Assembly (NCBI RefSeq): GCF_964204645.1
Contig: NC_134031.1
Location: 2,463,001 to 2,527,000, forward strand
Direction: 5' to 3'
DNA: 64,000 bases
Source of the DNA: Tubulanus polymorphus
Lineage: Eukaryota; Nemertea; Palaeonemertea; Tubulaniformes; Tubulanidae
Each line of letters opens with the position of its first letter. Position 1 is the stretch's first letter. The translations under genes and the position numbers were made by a program. Shown here piece by piece: positions 13,066-24,300 of this stretch. The notes under the pieces are model-generated. The model ran no database searches. It was not told the origin of the DNA and saw nothing but the letters and a program-made list of their open reading frames with translations.

Positions 13066-13368
13066 CTAATGTCCATTTCAACCTGACTTGAGAGCATTTC
13101 ATGCCTTCGTACCAAACTTCAATTGGTAGGCATGGAGACATATTGTTAAACTTTGAAATCATGGAGTCACTTCTCTTCATTTAACCCCTTTCAGTGAAGA
13201 CTTTTTGCATATCCTTCAATACAGTTTCAAATGGATTAAAAAATGATGATTTAGGTCGACTGCTTGTCCTGTCTGGTCCTGATAAGACCTTCATCAGGTA
13301 TGTACTATAAAAAATGAGCAAGCTAGGCCACCCGGAATGCTCTCAAGTCAGGTTGAAATAGACATTAG
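13066..13368. mobile_element. MITE-like element, family CTAATGTCYATTTCAAC, copy 1
   Basis: The left end CTAATGTCCATTTCAAC continues into a GACTTGAGAGC motif. The right end is its near-perfect reverse complement (GAAATAGACATTAG). A second copy lies at 55897-56250. The two share inner landmarks such as TTTAAC, GAAGACTTTTTG or its complement, and CTGGTCCTGATAAGAC-like sequence. There is no coding capacity. Transposon class is not assigned. Confidence 0.7.
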
Positions 13369-13888
13369 GTACTAGACTAACTCCTCCCTACTAAAGATTA
13401 CAAAATTACAGGTAGCCTCTCTAGTAGACCATCCATGCGATGATGATGTATGTAACCCATAAGATTTTTTCCCTAAATAGCTCTTATAAATTTATCATAT
13501 AGTTCATATAGGCCTAACAAGAAAATTCAATGTATGATAAAATAAATCACTTATGATTTTGAAAATATATCAAATATTACATGAAAATCATGTTTGGAAT
13601 ACAATCTATGATTTAGATATTATTACTGGCTGATCATTGGGTAGAGATGATGAGCTGGCAAGTGTTGTGAAAATTGATTATTTAGCAGCAGGCCAGTGAA
13701 AGGTCAGTGAGAGAAGAATTTTATTAATAGAAAGGCTCTGGTGACACGTGTTGTCTGGTGACTGGAGAAAATCAACAACAGATGTCGACATTAAATTGAT
13801 GTCTTCCCGTGCCGGTATTTAATAGACATGTCTCACCAAGCATTTAAAATACTGAGAAAAGAAAGTCTTGTACATTAATCGTTTGAAC

Positions 13889-16800
13889 ATGAATGAAGAA
13901 GTTGATAAGACGGAGGTCTCCGCCGAGCAAGGAGGCAGTGTTCGCAAACGCGTTGTGGAAAAAGAGGATTCGAAGGATACCGCTGCGCATTCTAAAGCCA
14001 ATGAAAAGGAAAAAGATGAGGCGTTGGATAAGAAAAATGATGATTCGGATGATGAAAAGGTCTTAGAACTGCAGTGAAGTCCGCTTAATTCGGATCATTT
14101 AGGACCAACAAAATTCATCCCGTTTACGGGAGATATGGATAAAACGTCATTTTCTCGCATATTAATGAACAAATCTGGACTGCAATGTCCAAATTAGACC
14201 AAAATACGGATTAAGCCAATCCGGATTAAGCGGTTAGACTGTATATTTAGTTTAGGAAGCCTAGATTTATGAGGTCGTTAAATGTGATATATGAATAAGG
14301 CTTTCAGTGTTAACTATCAGACTTTGACCCAATTTCAAAGTTCATTATATTTCCATATTCTATATAGCCTGTGCTATTGCTATCATGCATCGATTAGGAG
14401 AACTGAGCTGAGAGCTAGGATATCCAACTAAACTTGTTCTTATATCCAGGTTTTTTTATTTCAATAGGCATTACGTAGGTTTTCAGGGGCAAGTTAAAAT
14501 TAAGTTCATGTTCATAGAATCAGGGAATCAGGGAATTTCTGGTTAAGGGGTCAGGGAAATCAGGGAAATATCGTGGAGTTGTGAATTCCCTGATTTGTAC
14601 GAACCTTTAAGTTTTTAAGAATTATTTATTTTTTCAGGGTAAAAACGGCACCAATTCCACTAGTGGAGTATGGAATGCGCGTTGGCATAAAGGACTGATA
14701 TTCACATTAGCGTGCGTCGTATGTTCGAGTTCATTGATCGTTTACTTGATTTATAACTATTCGTCGATCGTCGCGCGGCACCGGAAAAACCCGTTGATGA
14801 TGTCGTGGAAAGATTTCGAAATGATCGATCTGCCGGCGGAAATGATAGCGAAAAGTAAAAATGTTAAAATTCACACGCGAACCGTGGATTTCAAGTTAGA
14901 TGGACAGGTAAATTTTGCTAGTTCAATACCCGGAGCAGACGCAGCCCTTGTGTTGCCGTGGTTTTGAGTTTGGAGACTTTGAAATTAATTCATGTTTCTT
15001 TTACTGAATATTCTGAATGAATCCCTGTCTTTCTCTATGAGAGTCAAGTAAAACCCTTAAATATGAAGAAAAATGTTCAAATACCATATAGGCCTATCTA
15101 AGCCCCTGTTTCATTTAGAAGACTGTTCATAAAGGATTCATACCCCTTTAGGTGTAATAGTTTGTTTTTTTTTCAGCCCAGCTTGAAAATCATATTTTAC
15201 TGGATGATAATGATCAACGATTCATGTTTTACAGGATGTGAAGACGTTCGTACGCGAACCTGAACAACAAGGCGATAAAACAGCGGTATTACTGTTGCAC
15301 GGCAACGCGTTCTCTTCGGAAAACTGGCAGAAAATCGGAACGATTCAACTGGTAGCGACTTTCGGTCATCGTGTGTTCGCCGTCGATGTTCCAGGTAGTA
15401 AGTTAGTTCATCATGTCTGACAAAATATCAATGGCACATCGGCCTAGTGTGACCATAATACGCATTGTTGTTTGTAGCAAGGAGCAATGCGGCATTGCAC
15501 TGCTTTACAATGCTGCAAAATATGACAAGTTGCTCTTTCAATGAGGATTCTACGTTTGACTGTGGCAATCAAGGATTCCACTTGTGGCAAGCGAGGAAGC
15601 ACTAGGTAGTTTGCTAGCGTGTTTTAGAATAATACCACGATTTCTCTTTCAATAGCGAATAATGAATTAAACTTGTGCTATACATGAACAGAATTTATCT
15701 AATTTCTGATATGGGCTAAAATCAATCTGCCCTGTTGATACACGCTATCTAGTGAGATAACCAACTGCACAGGGTCCTCATTGCTGGAAATAATATCACA
15801 TATCCATAAAAAAATGTATATCTATTTTCAGGTTATGGTAATTCCCCTGCCATCGGAAAATACGATAAAGGCTCATACGTGGAGAAATTGATCGAGGCTC
15901 TGGGTATAACCCGTCCAATATTGGTGGCGCCATCGATGGCCGGATCGTTCGCTATGCCTTTTATATTGAAGAGTCCTGAGAATGTACACTTAAAACTGAG
16001 TGGATTCGTACCTATAGCGATCGTAGGAACGGAATACAAAAAACATTTCTTCTATCAGAAAGTATTGGTAAGTATAAGTTGAAATAGGAAATAACGAAAA
16101 TTTGATGAGTAGAACTTTCATCCAACTAAATAATCAGTGATTACCTGATTCAGTTAGACAAGATATCAAAGTTCAAGAGCCATATGCCTCGAGTCCTCAA
16201 GATGTTTAGATTTTGAAAACCAGGCTCTTAAGTCCATTTTAATTCTATAGCCAATAGAATATGTTTTTATTATAGAAATTTAAGTGTTCATTGTATTAAA
16301 ATCTGAGACCAATTTTGGCCGGGGGGGCAGTTGCTCATAAGTTGGTTAAAGATAACTGGTGCTTTGCTAGTTGCCACTATGAGATATCTCCTTGTTAGCC
16401 TGTAGCTGAATGCCAAGACAATCTTACCAGTTACACCAACCAGAAACTAGATACTAGACTGATCTCGTAGTACTTTACCAGTTACCGCTATAGATGTACC
16501 ATGGATATGTATGGAATGATGTTATAAGTTGTCTCAGCTGAACTGTATGAGACACGAGTCTATTGTGCTATTGTACGTATTGTTATAGTAGGAAGACGGC
16601 ACCAGCTACAAACTGCTCATCAATTACAAGTTTTATTAAAGAAAATGACTCATCATTTACAAAGAATAATATCGAGGAGACACCTGTATCTTAGAGCCAG
16701 ATGTTTAACTATTATTGAATTTAAACCGTTCTTTATTAATATCGCATCAATTTTTGTTTGATACGTCGACTATAGCCGTGATCACATAAATATTCTACTC

Positions 16801-17406
16801 GAGTCAAATGTGGCCCACTTTCTCTCGTTACTAAACTGCTATCTAAACGATGCTGTGGCAAGAATGAGGCGAGTCACTTCCAGAACCAGTTAACATTCAC
16901 TAGCAGTAATTTGACCTGTACTAAAATTTGGGTACAGGCCTGGTCCGATGTTTTTGGTCGGGCCATAATTGGATCAGTTCAAGAATGCTTGTGTGATCGC
17001 GGCTTGATGATAATGATTATTAAAGGTACCATTTAATTAAAAGAAACCCACGATATCAATTCAAACATCTGTTTTTGTTATCGGCTAGAAGGATTTTACT
17101 CAAAATTAAAGAAAAAACAATAACAGTTGTTTTGAATTGATATTGTGGATTTCTGTTAATGATATTCATCAAGACTGTGAATAGTTTAAAAACATATTAC
17201 AGGTACCTACACTGATAGTGAGGGGATCACGAGATAAACATTTAGGCAAACTTTCGCAACGCAACTTAAAACATATGAGAAACAGTCGCGTTTTCGTCAT
17301 GAAAAACGCGCGACATTCGTGTTATTTGAATAAACCGTACGAATGGCATCGTCTGCTTCGTAGTTTCCTAGCGACTATTCAAAAACACGCGAATAAAATC
17401 AACTGA
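13889..17406 (+). CDS. ABHD14: ABHD14-like membrane-anchored alpha/beta hydrolase, isoform with last exon a
   Basis: Exons by phase and splice consensus: 13889-14059, 14638-14907, 15235-15394, 15832-16067, 17203-17406, giving 346 aa. The N-terminal about 57 residues are Lys/Glu/Asp-rich and the first donor (GTCTTA) is weak. Residues 76-98 form one hydrophobic segment, as in the type II membrane protein ABHD14A. The hydrolase domain starts near residue 148. LLLHGNAFSSENW (166-178) is the oxyanion-side strand-loop. PSMAG contains the nucleophile Ser235. GSRD gives acid Asp290, and NARHSCYL gives His317. The ending P.EWHRLL..F matches the family. Known relatives are serine hydrolases or lysine deacetylases (ABHD14B). 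The substrate here is unknown. The start is the ATG in exon 1, where the frame remains open upstream to a TTG. A candidate ATTAAA poly(A) signal lies at 17867. Confidence 0.88.
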
Positions 17407-18648
17407 TTCGTATTGTTGTAGTAAGGATTTGAATTTGGAAGTTTTGATTCTGTAGAAACCCTTCGTAGAACGCGGGCAGGGGCCTGTTTTATAGACCAAG
17501 GATTCCCCAGTCCCACAGTTCAGAGTTAACTGACTACTGAGAACTACTAAACTGAATCCAGTTTGTGAACAGGAACGATCCTCAGGTCAAATAACTCAAC
17601 TATCAAACTCAAAACTACTCCATATAAATGGCGCTAGATTTTGTCTTTTTGACAAAGTAGTAAATGTTAGCCTACCCCGACTAGGTGGTTTTGTGGTTTT
17701 TAGTAATGATCTTTCTTTTTTTTCACATCAAGTGAAATGTTATTCATCCTTTTCTTTATGATCTTATTTTCTTTTTACTTCTCTGCTTTGTACGTAGTGG
17801 GCATCCAGAAAATATTTTCCCCTTGAAAACACCTTTAAACTTCGTACCATCATCATTCTTATCTGCATTAAATTTCATATTACATGTTTAGAACGTTCTA
17901 AACTTAGTCCATTCCTATTTCAAAAGAACCAAGCGTTCACACCTGCAAAAGGTCTCTTCTAGATTGGGCCAAATTAGAACGTACTAACTAGTGATAGTGT
18001 GAGCGTGGCTTATAAATAGTGCGTGTACCAGGGTCGCCACTTACCATGAAATCAGGGAAAAAGTCTGGGAATTTCCTTTCCTTTCGAAAAAGCCAGGGAA
18101 TTTTGTAAAAAGAAAGAGCTAAAAATCAGGGAAAAGTCTGGGTAATACGTTGAGATTTCTAGATTGTGCGTATAATTAAACAGTTTCCATCTATGCTGTA
18201 CATATTTGACTGCTAATTGATTGTATTCTTTTAGCAGATCAAGTCAGGGAAAACAACATGCGTGTCAGGGAATAGTCAGGGAGAATAGTCAAATAAAAGT
18301 GGCCACCCTGATGTACATGTATGCATTTCAATGCTTTTAAGCGACATTGAAATATTAGGTTATCATTGAAATATTTCATGTTGGAAAAGGATCAAGAATT
18401 CAGGTATTTTGATGATTGTTCTGACGATTATTTTTTCATTATTTCAGGTACCGACGATGATCATACGAGGTGAGAACGACCATGACCTCGGTGAACAGTG
18501 TCAAGGTAACCTTCAAATGATGCCGCAACACGAGACGTTTGTCATAAAATCGGCCGGCCACGCGGCTTACATTGACGTCCCCGACGACTGGCATCGACTG
18601 CTTTTCAATTTCATGTTCGCGATCGAGAAACGGAAATTATCGACGTAA
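13889..18648 (+). CDS. ABHD14: ABHD14-like hydrolase, isoform with last exon b
   Basis: This uses the same first four exons as the other isoform but ends in 18448-18648, giving 345 aa. The alternative last exon starts in the same phase (0) with VPT after a good acceptor (TTATTTCAG). It is homologous to exon a: 28 of about 66 residues are identical by my hand alignment. It keeps the catalytic Asp (RGENDHDLG, Asp290), the His (SAGHAAY, His317) and the P..WHRLL..F ending. Because exon a ends in a stop codon, the two exons can only be alternatives, with exon b used when exon a is skipped. A poly(A) signal AATAAA lies at 19312. That exon b is expressed is inference. Its intact frame and catalytic residues argue against a pseudo-exon. 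Confidence 0.75.
16775..17003. mobile_element. MITE-like element, family GTGATCGCGGC, copy 1 (intronic)
   Basis: The ends are GCCGTGATCAC and GTGATCGCGGC, inverted relative to each other. The interior has GGCC/GGGCC-rich motifs and a TGCTGTGGCAAG.ATGAGGCGAGTCACTTCCAGAACC-type segment (key core GAGTCACTTCCAGAACC) shared in reverse with copies at 28455-28783 and 32900-33229. It sits in the last intron before exon a of the ABHD14-like gene. Confidence 0.6.
18029..18310. mobile_element. MITE-like element, TIR AGGGTSGCCACTT, copy 1 (intronic)
   Basis: The left end CAGGGTCGCCACTT and the right end AGTGGCCACCCTG are inverted repeats. The interior repeats short CAGGGAA motifs. A related copy is at 47637-47847, where TTTCCATCTATG and GCAGGTCAAGT-like blocks are shared. 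It lies between the two alternative last exons of the ABHD14-like gene. Confidence 0.65.
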
Positions 18649-19311
18649 AATACTTTTATCATAGAATTAACTTTAAAGATTTCGGATGGGAGTAGGGTTT
18701 AAAATGCCCTATTTATACTCCTTTGTACATTATGCTTAAAATGTATGGACGGGCTGGGGTTAAATTCTCGAGCCCTTCACTTACCAATAGGGCACATCCT
18801 CATTCCAGAAATTGCCGAGGAAAAGGGACGTTTTTGGTTTTTTTAAAAAGGTTGAGTTTCACGCTCTCTTCATCTGTTAAAAAATATTGTAGCATCGGAA
18901 AACTTATTTCCAGCGTGTAATCTTTAGTAATTAATAGTAATGCGTACATTTCATCTGACGGAGAAAGTGTGAGGAAAAGGGGCGTCTTTATTTTTGTGAA
19001 TCTGGGAACGAGTACGTTCTGCCACCATTAGAAGTGACGAGCTCCTGGGTTCGAATTGCCTAAGGGGCCGAAATGTTTGTAAGGTCAGTATCGGTACTAC
19101 ACTGTAGTTGTATTTCTATTGTATAAAAACGATACTGGAATATTAATAGAATTGTTAACTACTGCGTTAAAACATAATGTAATTATGTTCGTATAAAACT
19201 AACCATTATGTTATTATGTTTACATCATTGACAAATCCATGACATATAAAACTGAATGGATTACATACATTTTACGAGGATTTATAAATTATCTCTTTTT
19301 CTATATATTTC

Positions 19312-19317
19312 AATAAA
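19312..19317 (+). terminator. Candidate poly(A) signal for the ABHD14-like gene
   Basis: AATAAA about 660 bases after the exon b stop codon, followed by T-rich sequence. It is the first AATAAA I found downstream on the + strand. Confidence 0.4.
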
Positions 19318-19462
19318 TGTTTTATCCTATTCTACACGTTTCGTTTATTTCGTTAATTCCATCGGTGCATTTTACTGGTCTAATCTAGAATTTGATGACT
19401 TCTCTTACCATTTTCTGCAAGTCATGTATGGAGCATTAAAATGGTGTTAAGTGCCTTGGATC

Positions 19463-19505
19463 ATAGAACTCAAATCGAAATGGAGTTTGATTTGAGTTCT
19501 ATGCT
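19463..19505. repeat. Perfect 15-bp-arm hairpin
   Basis: Arms CATAGAACTCAAATC and GATTTGAGTTCTATG surround a loop of about 12 bases. No coding or known regulatory context. Confidence 0.7.
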
Positions 19506-19888
19506 TGGATGGAATAATCTGAATGCCATACCACCAGCTATTGGAAGAAAATACACGTAAGAAACAAACAAATTTCATTAAATCTAAATGAATTATATTT
19601 ATTCTCTAATTTGGTGGTCTATGAAATGAGTACAGATTCCAGTGGATTAATTTATCATTTGTTCCTAGATTCGTCTACATTTTGATAATGATTGTAATCA
19701 AAGATATCTCATTGAAAAAAATGCAGCAGGGACAATAAGATCTTTAGAGTACAGATAATGAGTATCAAGAATTTTGCATAAAACAATTATGTAACCTTTC
19801 ACTTGAAATTAACAAATTTAGTTAAGAAATGTAGGAGGTATTCAGTACTAGGCCACTCTCTTAGATGTCCTTGGAGATCTACCTTGTG

Positions 19889-20038
19889 CAGACCAGACTA
19901 TCTGCTATCTCTAATTGTATTAGTTTTCACCAACACCGAGAGTAATTTGACAAAAAAGTAGTAGTTGGAAAAATGAAATAATTATCATTTTCTGAGTATT
20001 TTGGGAGTAGTTGAGCTCGCAAATAATAGTCGGGTCTG
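19889..20038. mobile_element. MITE-like element, TIR CAGACCWGACTAT, copy 1
   Basis: The left end CAGACCAGACTAT and the right end ATAGTCGGGTCTG are inverted repeats. The interior carries TAGTAGTT-type blocks. Related copies are at 31346-31532 and, with a less clear right end, from about 27941. Confidence 0.6.
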
Positions 20039-21386
20039 TTTGTGAGTGGATAGTTGCTCAATGCTTGCTTAGCATTTAGATACTCATTTAGTTTAAACTT
20101 ACAGTCAAGACGACATTTTGTTCTCAATTGACCGATGAGCATTTTGAGAATGAAGTAGAGTTCACTATGCCAACCGATGATGTTGAATTAATGCAATTGC
20201 CAGTGAAAGAACGGTCGAAAGGTGAACTCAAGCGCAAGAACTCGTCATAATTGATGATAAATAGATCCAAAATCAATGACCAAAACAACTATCCTTATAC
20301 ATGTGCTTATCTCAATTAGTGATAAGTCCCTGTATACTCGACAAGAATCAGCCGCGAGATATCTCGTAGTAGCAATGATTGCAGAACTAAAAATAATTCA
20401 TAACAAATACTTTATAATTCAATATCTTTGCACTTCAACAACGTGCTCTGTCTAAACATAGAAAATAATATTGAACATCTTATGTACATTTTCTAAGTAC
20501 ATTCATACTTAATTACTGCTTGTTTGTACAATAGTTTTTGTAGTCAATGAGTTTTTGTTACCTCATTTTAACTCCTACGTTGTATTTACAAATAACTGAA
20601 AACTAGTGTGTGAATATTAACACATTGCACGAAAGAAAGAGGGAGAAGGAGAAGGAGAGGGAGCGAGGGAGAGATCATGTATTTAAAACTACTATATACA
20701 CGTATATAAATAAAATATGCACAAGACAAATTCAGCGAATTAAAACAATAGTGTGACCTCTAAATCATATATTTATAAATATCACATTTTCGCTTTCTAT
20801 AAAACATCGAAGAATAAAATTCAGTCTCCATTTCTCCATTCGACGTCACTTTGGTAATAGTTTTAGAATTCTGAGTCTTTCAGAACATACAGATATACAC
20901 GTTAAACGTTCAGAAAATGAGAATTTTTTTCTTTCTTGAGTTGAGTCTACACCAAAAAGAAAGCTCGTTTCAAACTGCACAATTTCAATTCAAGTTTTTG
21001 AAGATTCTACCTAACGAACTATGCAGAGATGGTGCACGCAGCATACATTTATCTTCAAAAATAACCTACTAAAAGTGAGGGAATTCATTCTAATAAGAAA
21101 TAGTCGTTTCCTTTTACATAGCTGAAAACATGTTCTATTCCACTCATTGAAAACATGTATTTCTTTCCCACTAGCCAAAAACATGTTTCATATTTCCACT
21201 CACTGAAAACATATATCTCTTATCTACTCATTGAAAAACAATTCCAAAAACATGTATTTTCACTTACTGAAAACATGTATTACCACTCTCTTTCTACTCG
21301 GTGAAAACATGTTTTTTCCAGCTCACTCGCAACTCTCGTTATATTTGAACTCGTTTATTGCACTCGGCTCATCAGATTTACTGAAA

Positions 21387-24300
21387 TTACGACCCATTTT
21401 CGTGGTTTTCTATCACAACTGTCGGTTGCGCCGCTTCTAATATCGTTCCTGACTTCGACTTATTAAACGCGCTGTCATCATCATCGTCGTCTTCCTCGTC
21501 AGCCTCATCATTGTCGGTAATCGTATCGTTGGTGTGCGTGTCGACCGAGTGTAGACGATATTTGTCGAAGTTTGATATGGTGGCGCCACCGTCGAAATCG
21601 GAGATATTACTGTCCGTGTCGGAGTCGACAACCGCTGCTGAGCCGAGTTTATATCCGATTCCGCTTAAGCTGCGATTCATTTTGAGCTGCAACACCTGCA
21701 CAATAGATTAGAATGAAATACAGTCAGTTTTATATAATAAAGGCAGCAGTTTTTAACAAAAGCTTAAAAACATGCATTAAAAACATCCATGGAAGTTTAA
21801 CAAGCTCCCTGCCCCCAATTGCCAGCATGAATATACTCGTAGGTTGGCACTGGTGCTGTTACGTAGTCAGCCTTTGGTCGAAATGACCAATGAGCATTGA
21901 GAATGAAGCCGAGTTTGTTCACATTGCCAGCCAATCAGGCACTGTGTCATTCCCGTGTGTCTGAGTGCGAATATCTTACTGTAAACAGTAAGAATCAGCT
22001 ACAAATATATTCACAGTGGAAGAGTATATTTGTAGCTGGCAGCGAATATTTAAAGGATTGAGGTTGAAAATAAATAATGAAACATTTTGCGGTAAAGAAA
22101 TTGAGTCATTCATATAATGAAACATCAGATTGTTGAGGGCCTTATTCATCATTACATGATTTTGTTACCTCATCTTGTAAATCAGCAATTCGATTTTCTA
22201 AATCGTTATCTTTCTGTTGTATCTGTCCAGCAGTTACAAGTTCTTGAGTCTGGAAGAAGAAAAACAGCAACATTTACGAAAGGTTTTACACGAAGAGATG
22301 ATGAGCACGTTATCGCACGCTCCTCACCTCTATCTCCAACTCAGCGATCCTCTGTCTCATTTCAGCTATAGTCTGAGTATGTTCGGCATCTTTTATACGA
22401 ACCATCATACTTTCCTCTTTCCTCTGAAATTTGATAATGAAATGAAAATATCAGCGGGAACAATACAGGGGGCATACCAATGTATTTAAAGGAATAGAAT
22501 ATAGAACTGTAGCTAGAAAGTTTGGAAAAGACCCTTCCCCGACTAATCCCTAAAGTGAATCAAGCAACATTTTAAACCCCCATATAACTGTCACTCAACC
22601 ATTTTTAAAGACCAGTTACTGTTACTCAACAGGTTTTACCTATCCCTTACTATCAATCAACAGCTTTTACCCATCCCCCTCTGTTACTCAACAGGTTTTA
22701 CCTATCCTTTACTGTCAATCAACAGCTTTTACCCATCCCCTTCTGTTACTCAACAGGTTTTACCTATCCTTTACTGTCAATCAACAGATTTTACCCATCC
22801 CCTTCTGTTACTCAACAGGTTTTATCTATCCCTTACTGTCAATCAATAGCTTTTACCCATCCCCTTCTGTTACTCAACAGGTTTTACCTATCCCTTACTG
22901 TCAATCAACAGCTTTTACCCATCCCCATCTGTTACTCAACAGGTTTTACCTATCCTTTACTGTCAATCAATAATTTTTACCCATCCCCTTCTGTTACTCA
23001 ACAGGTTTTCCCATCGCCTTCTGTCAAGTGAGGTAGACACAATGAAACTTGCCTTCGATTCTAAATCTGCTAATTTACGTTCGTTATCCTGCATTCGATT
23101 TTTATATTCTCGCTCGCGTTCGTCGCATTCGGTCAATCGCGATTTCAACTTCATGTTCTCCGTATCCAACCGGTGGATCTGATGCGTGCAGATCTGATTC
23201 TGGGTTTCGAGTTCCATCACTTTTTGCTTCATGTCTCGCAATTCGGATGCGGCTTGCGTCTCGTGCAAACGCGACAGAATCAGTTCATCTTGAAGCTGTT
23301 GAGCGTTCGTCTTACTCTTACTGCCGGATTTACCCAGCTCCATATATCGCTGAAAATAAAGACAAAATGCAAAAGATTAATAAAGAGTCACAATCAGAAA
23401 TTAAATGACACAACGTTTTGGACCACAATAACACTACATGACCCGCAAAAACAATCTATAGAGAATCCCACAATAATACATCTTCACCCGTCAAGGGATT
23501 CGAACCCACTACGCTAAAGCTGTTCCCCTAAGCTGTAGGTGGAAGTGAGTTTGGGGAGTGATACCGGACCCCTGGCAAGCGAGGAGATGGCAATAATACC
23601 GAAAAAATAAAATCCAAAAATGTCCCCTAAAGCTAGTAGTTTATTCATTGTTTTGACTATAGTCATCTTCAGATTGCTGAAGACGCTTTATCAATCGTTA
23701 CCACAATAACAACCCTGCTTTCCTGTTATCCGGGTATCTTAACATCTATCAGCCATGGTTTTACGAACCTGGTAATCTTCTTCATAATCTTTCAACTTTT
23801 TACTCATTTCTTTCATTGATAACGTCGCCTCAGCCTCCCGTAGTTTACCAGCTATCAGCTCCTCTTGTAAACTGACTATTGTTACGCACGGCTCGCGTTG
23901 TAGTTGATCATTCTCCTGTGAAACACAAGTTATTTGTCAGACCGTTCTAATCTAATGAAAATATCAACAAATTACCATAAGACTAATTTATATTAAGCCT
24001 TTCAGTGCGTCTACTAATAAATCAGTTATAGATTTTGCTAGTACACCGCACTGCGGTGTATTGATGTAATTAGTAATTATCTCTCTTGAAAAATGGCAGC
24101 ACCTATCAAACAGTAAAATACTAATGTCTATTTATTAATGGATGAGACCTGTTTTTCTGGGATATTTTGCTTACTTTTTGGGGTACATACCTCATTTATG
24201 TCTTAACAGAATGCCAAAAATCGCGGACAACAACTGAATATCCGATATATTTCCAGTTCTGTACCAATTAGATGCATTGGCAAAAAGACTCCTTAAGTCC

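Larger units (their letters stand above)
8701..13888. other. Gene-poor interval with retroelement debris
   Basis: No supported gene. It contains an inverted pair of retroelement-like fragments (10950-11240 and 11574-11790), short tandem repeats between them (11250-11480), a MITE-like inverted-repeat element (13066-13368) and a tRNA-B-box-like motif on the minus strand near 12545-12560. The open frame at 12698-12949 has a CAG-encoded Q run but no recognisable domain. Confidence 0.6.
18649..21386. other. Intergenic region between ABHD14-like gene and EVI5 3' end
   Basis: The two genes converge here. The interval contains the AATAAA at 19312 for the hydrolase, a perfect hairpin (19463-19505), a MITE-like element (19889-20038) and a GA-rich microsatellite at about 20635-20675. 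It also has several A-A-AACATGTAT-like short repeats at 21120-21310 (GAAAACATGTWT motif, about eight copies). No gene was recognised. Confidence 0.6.
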
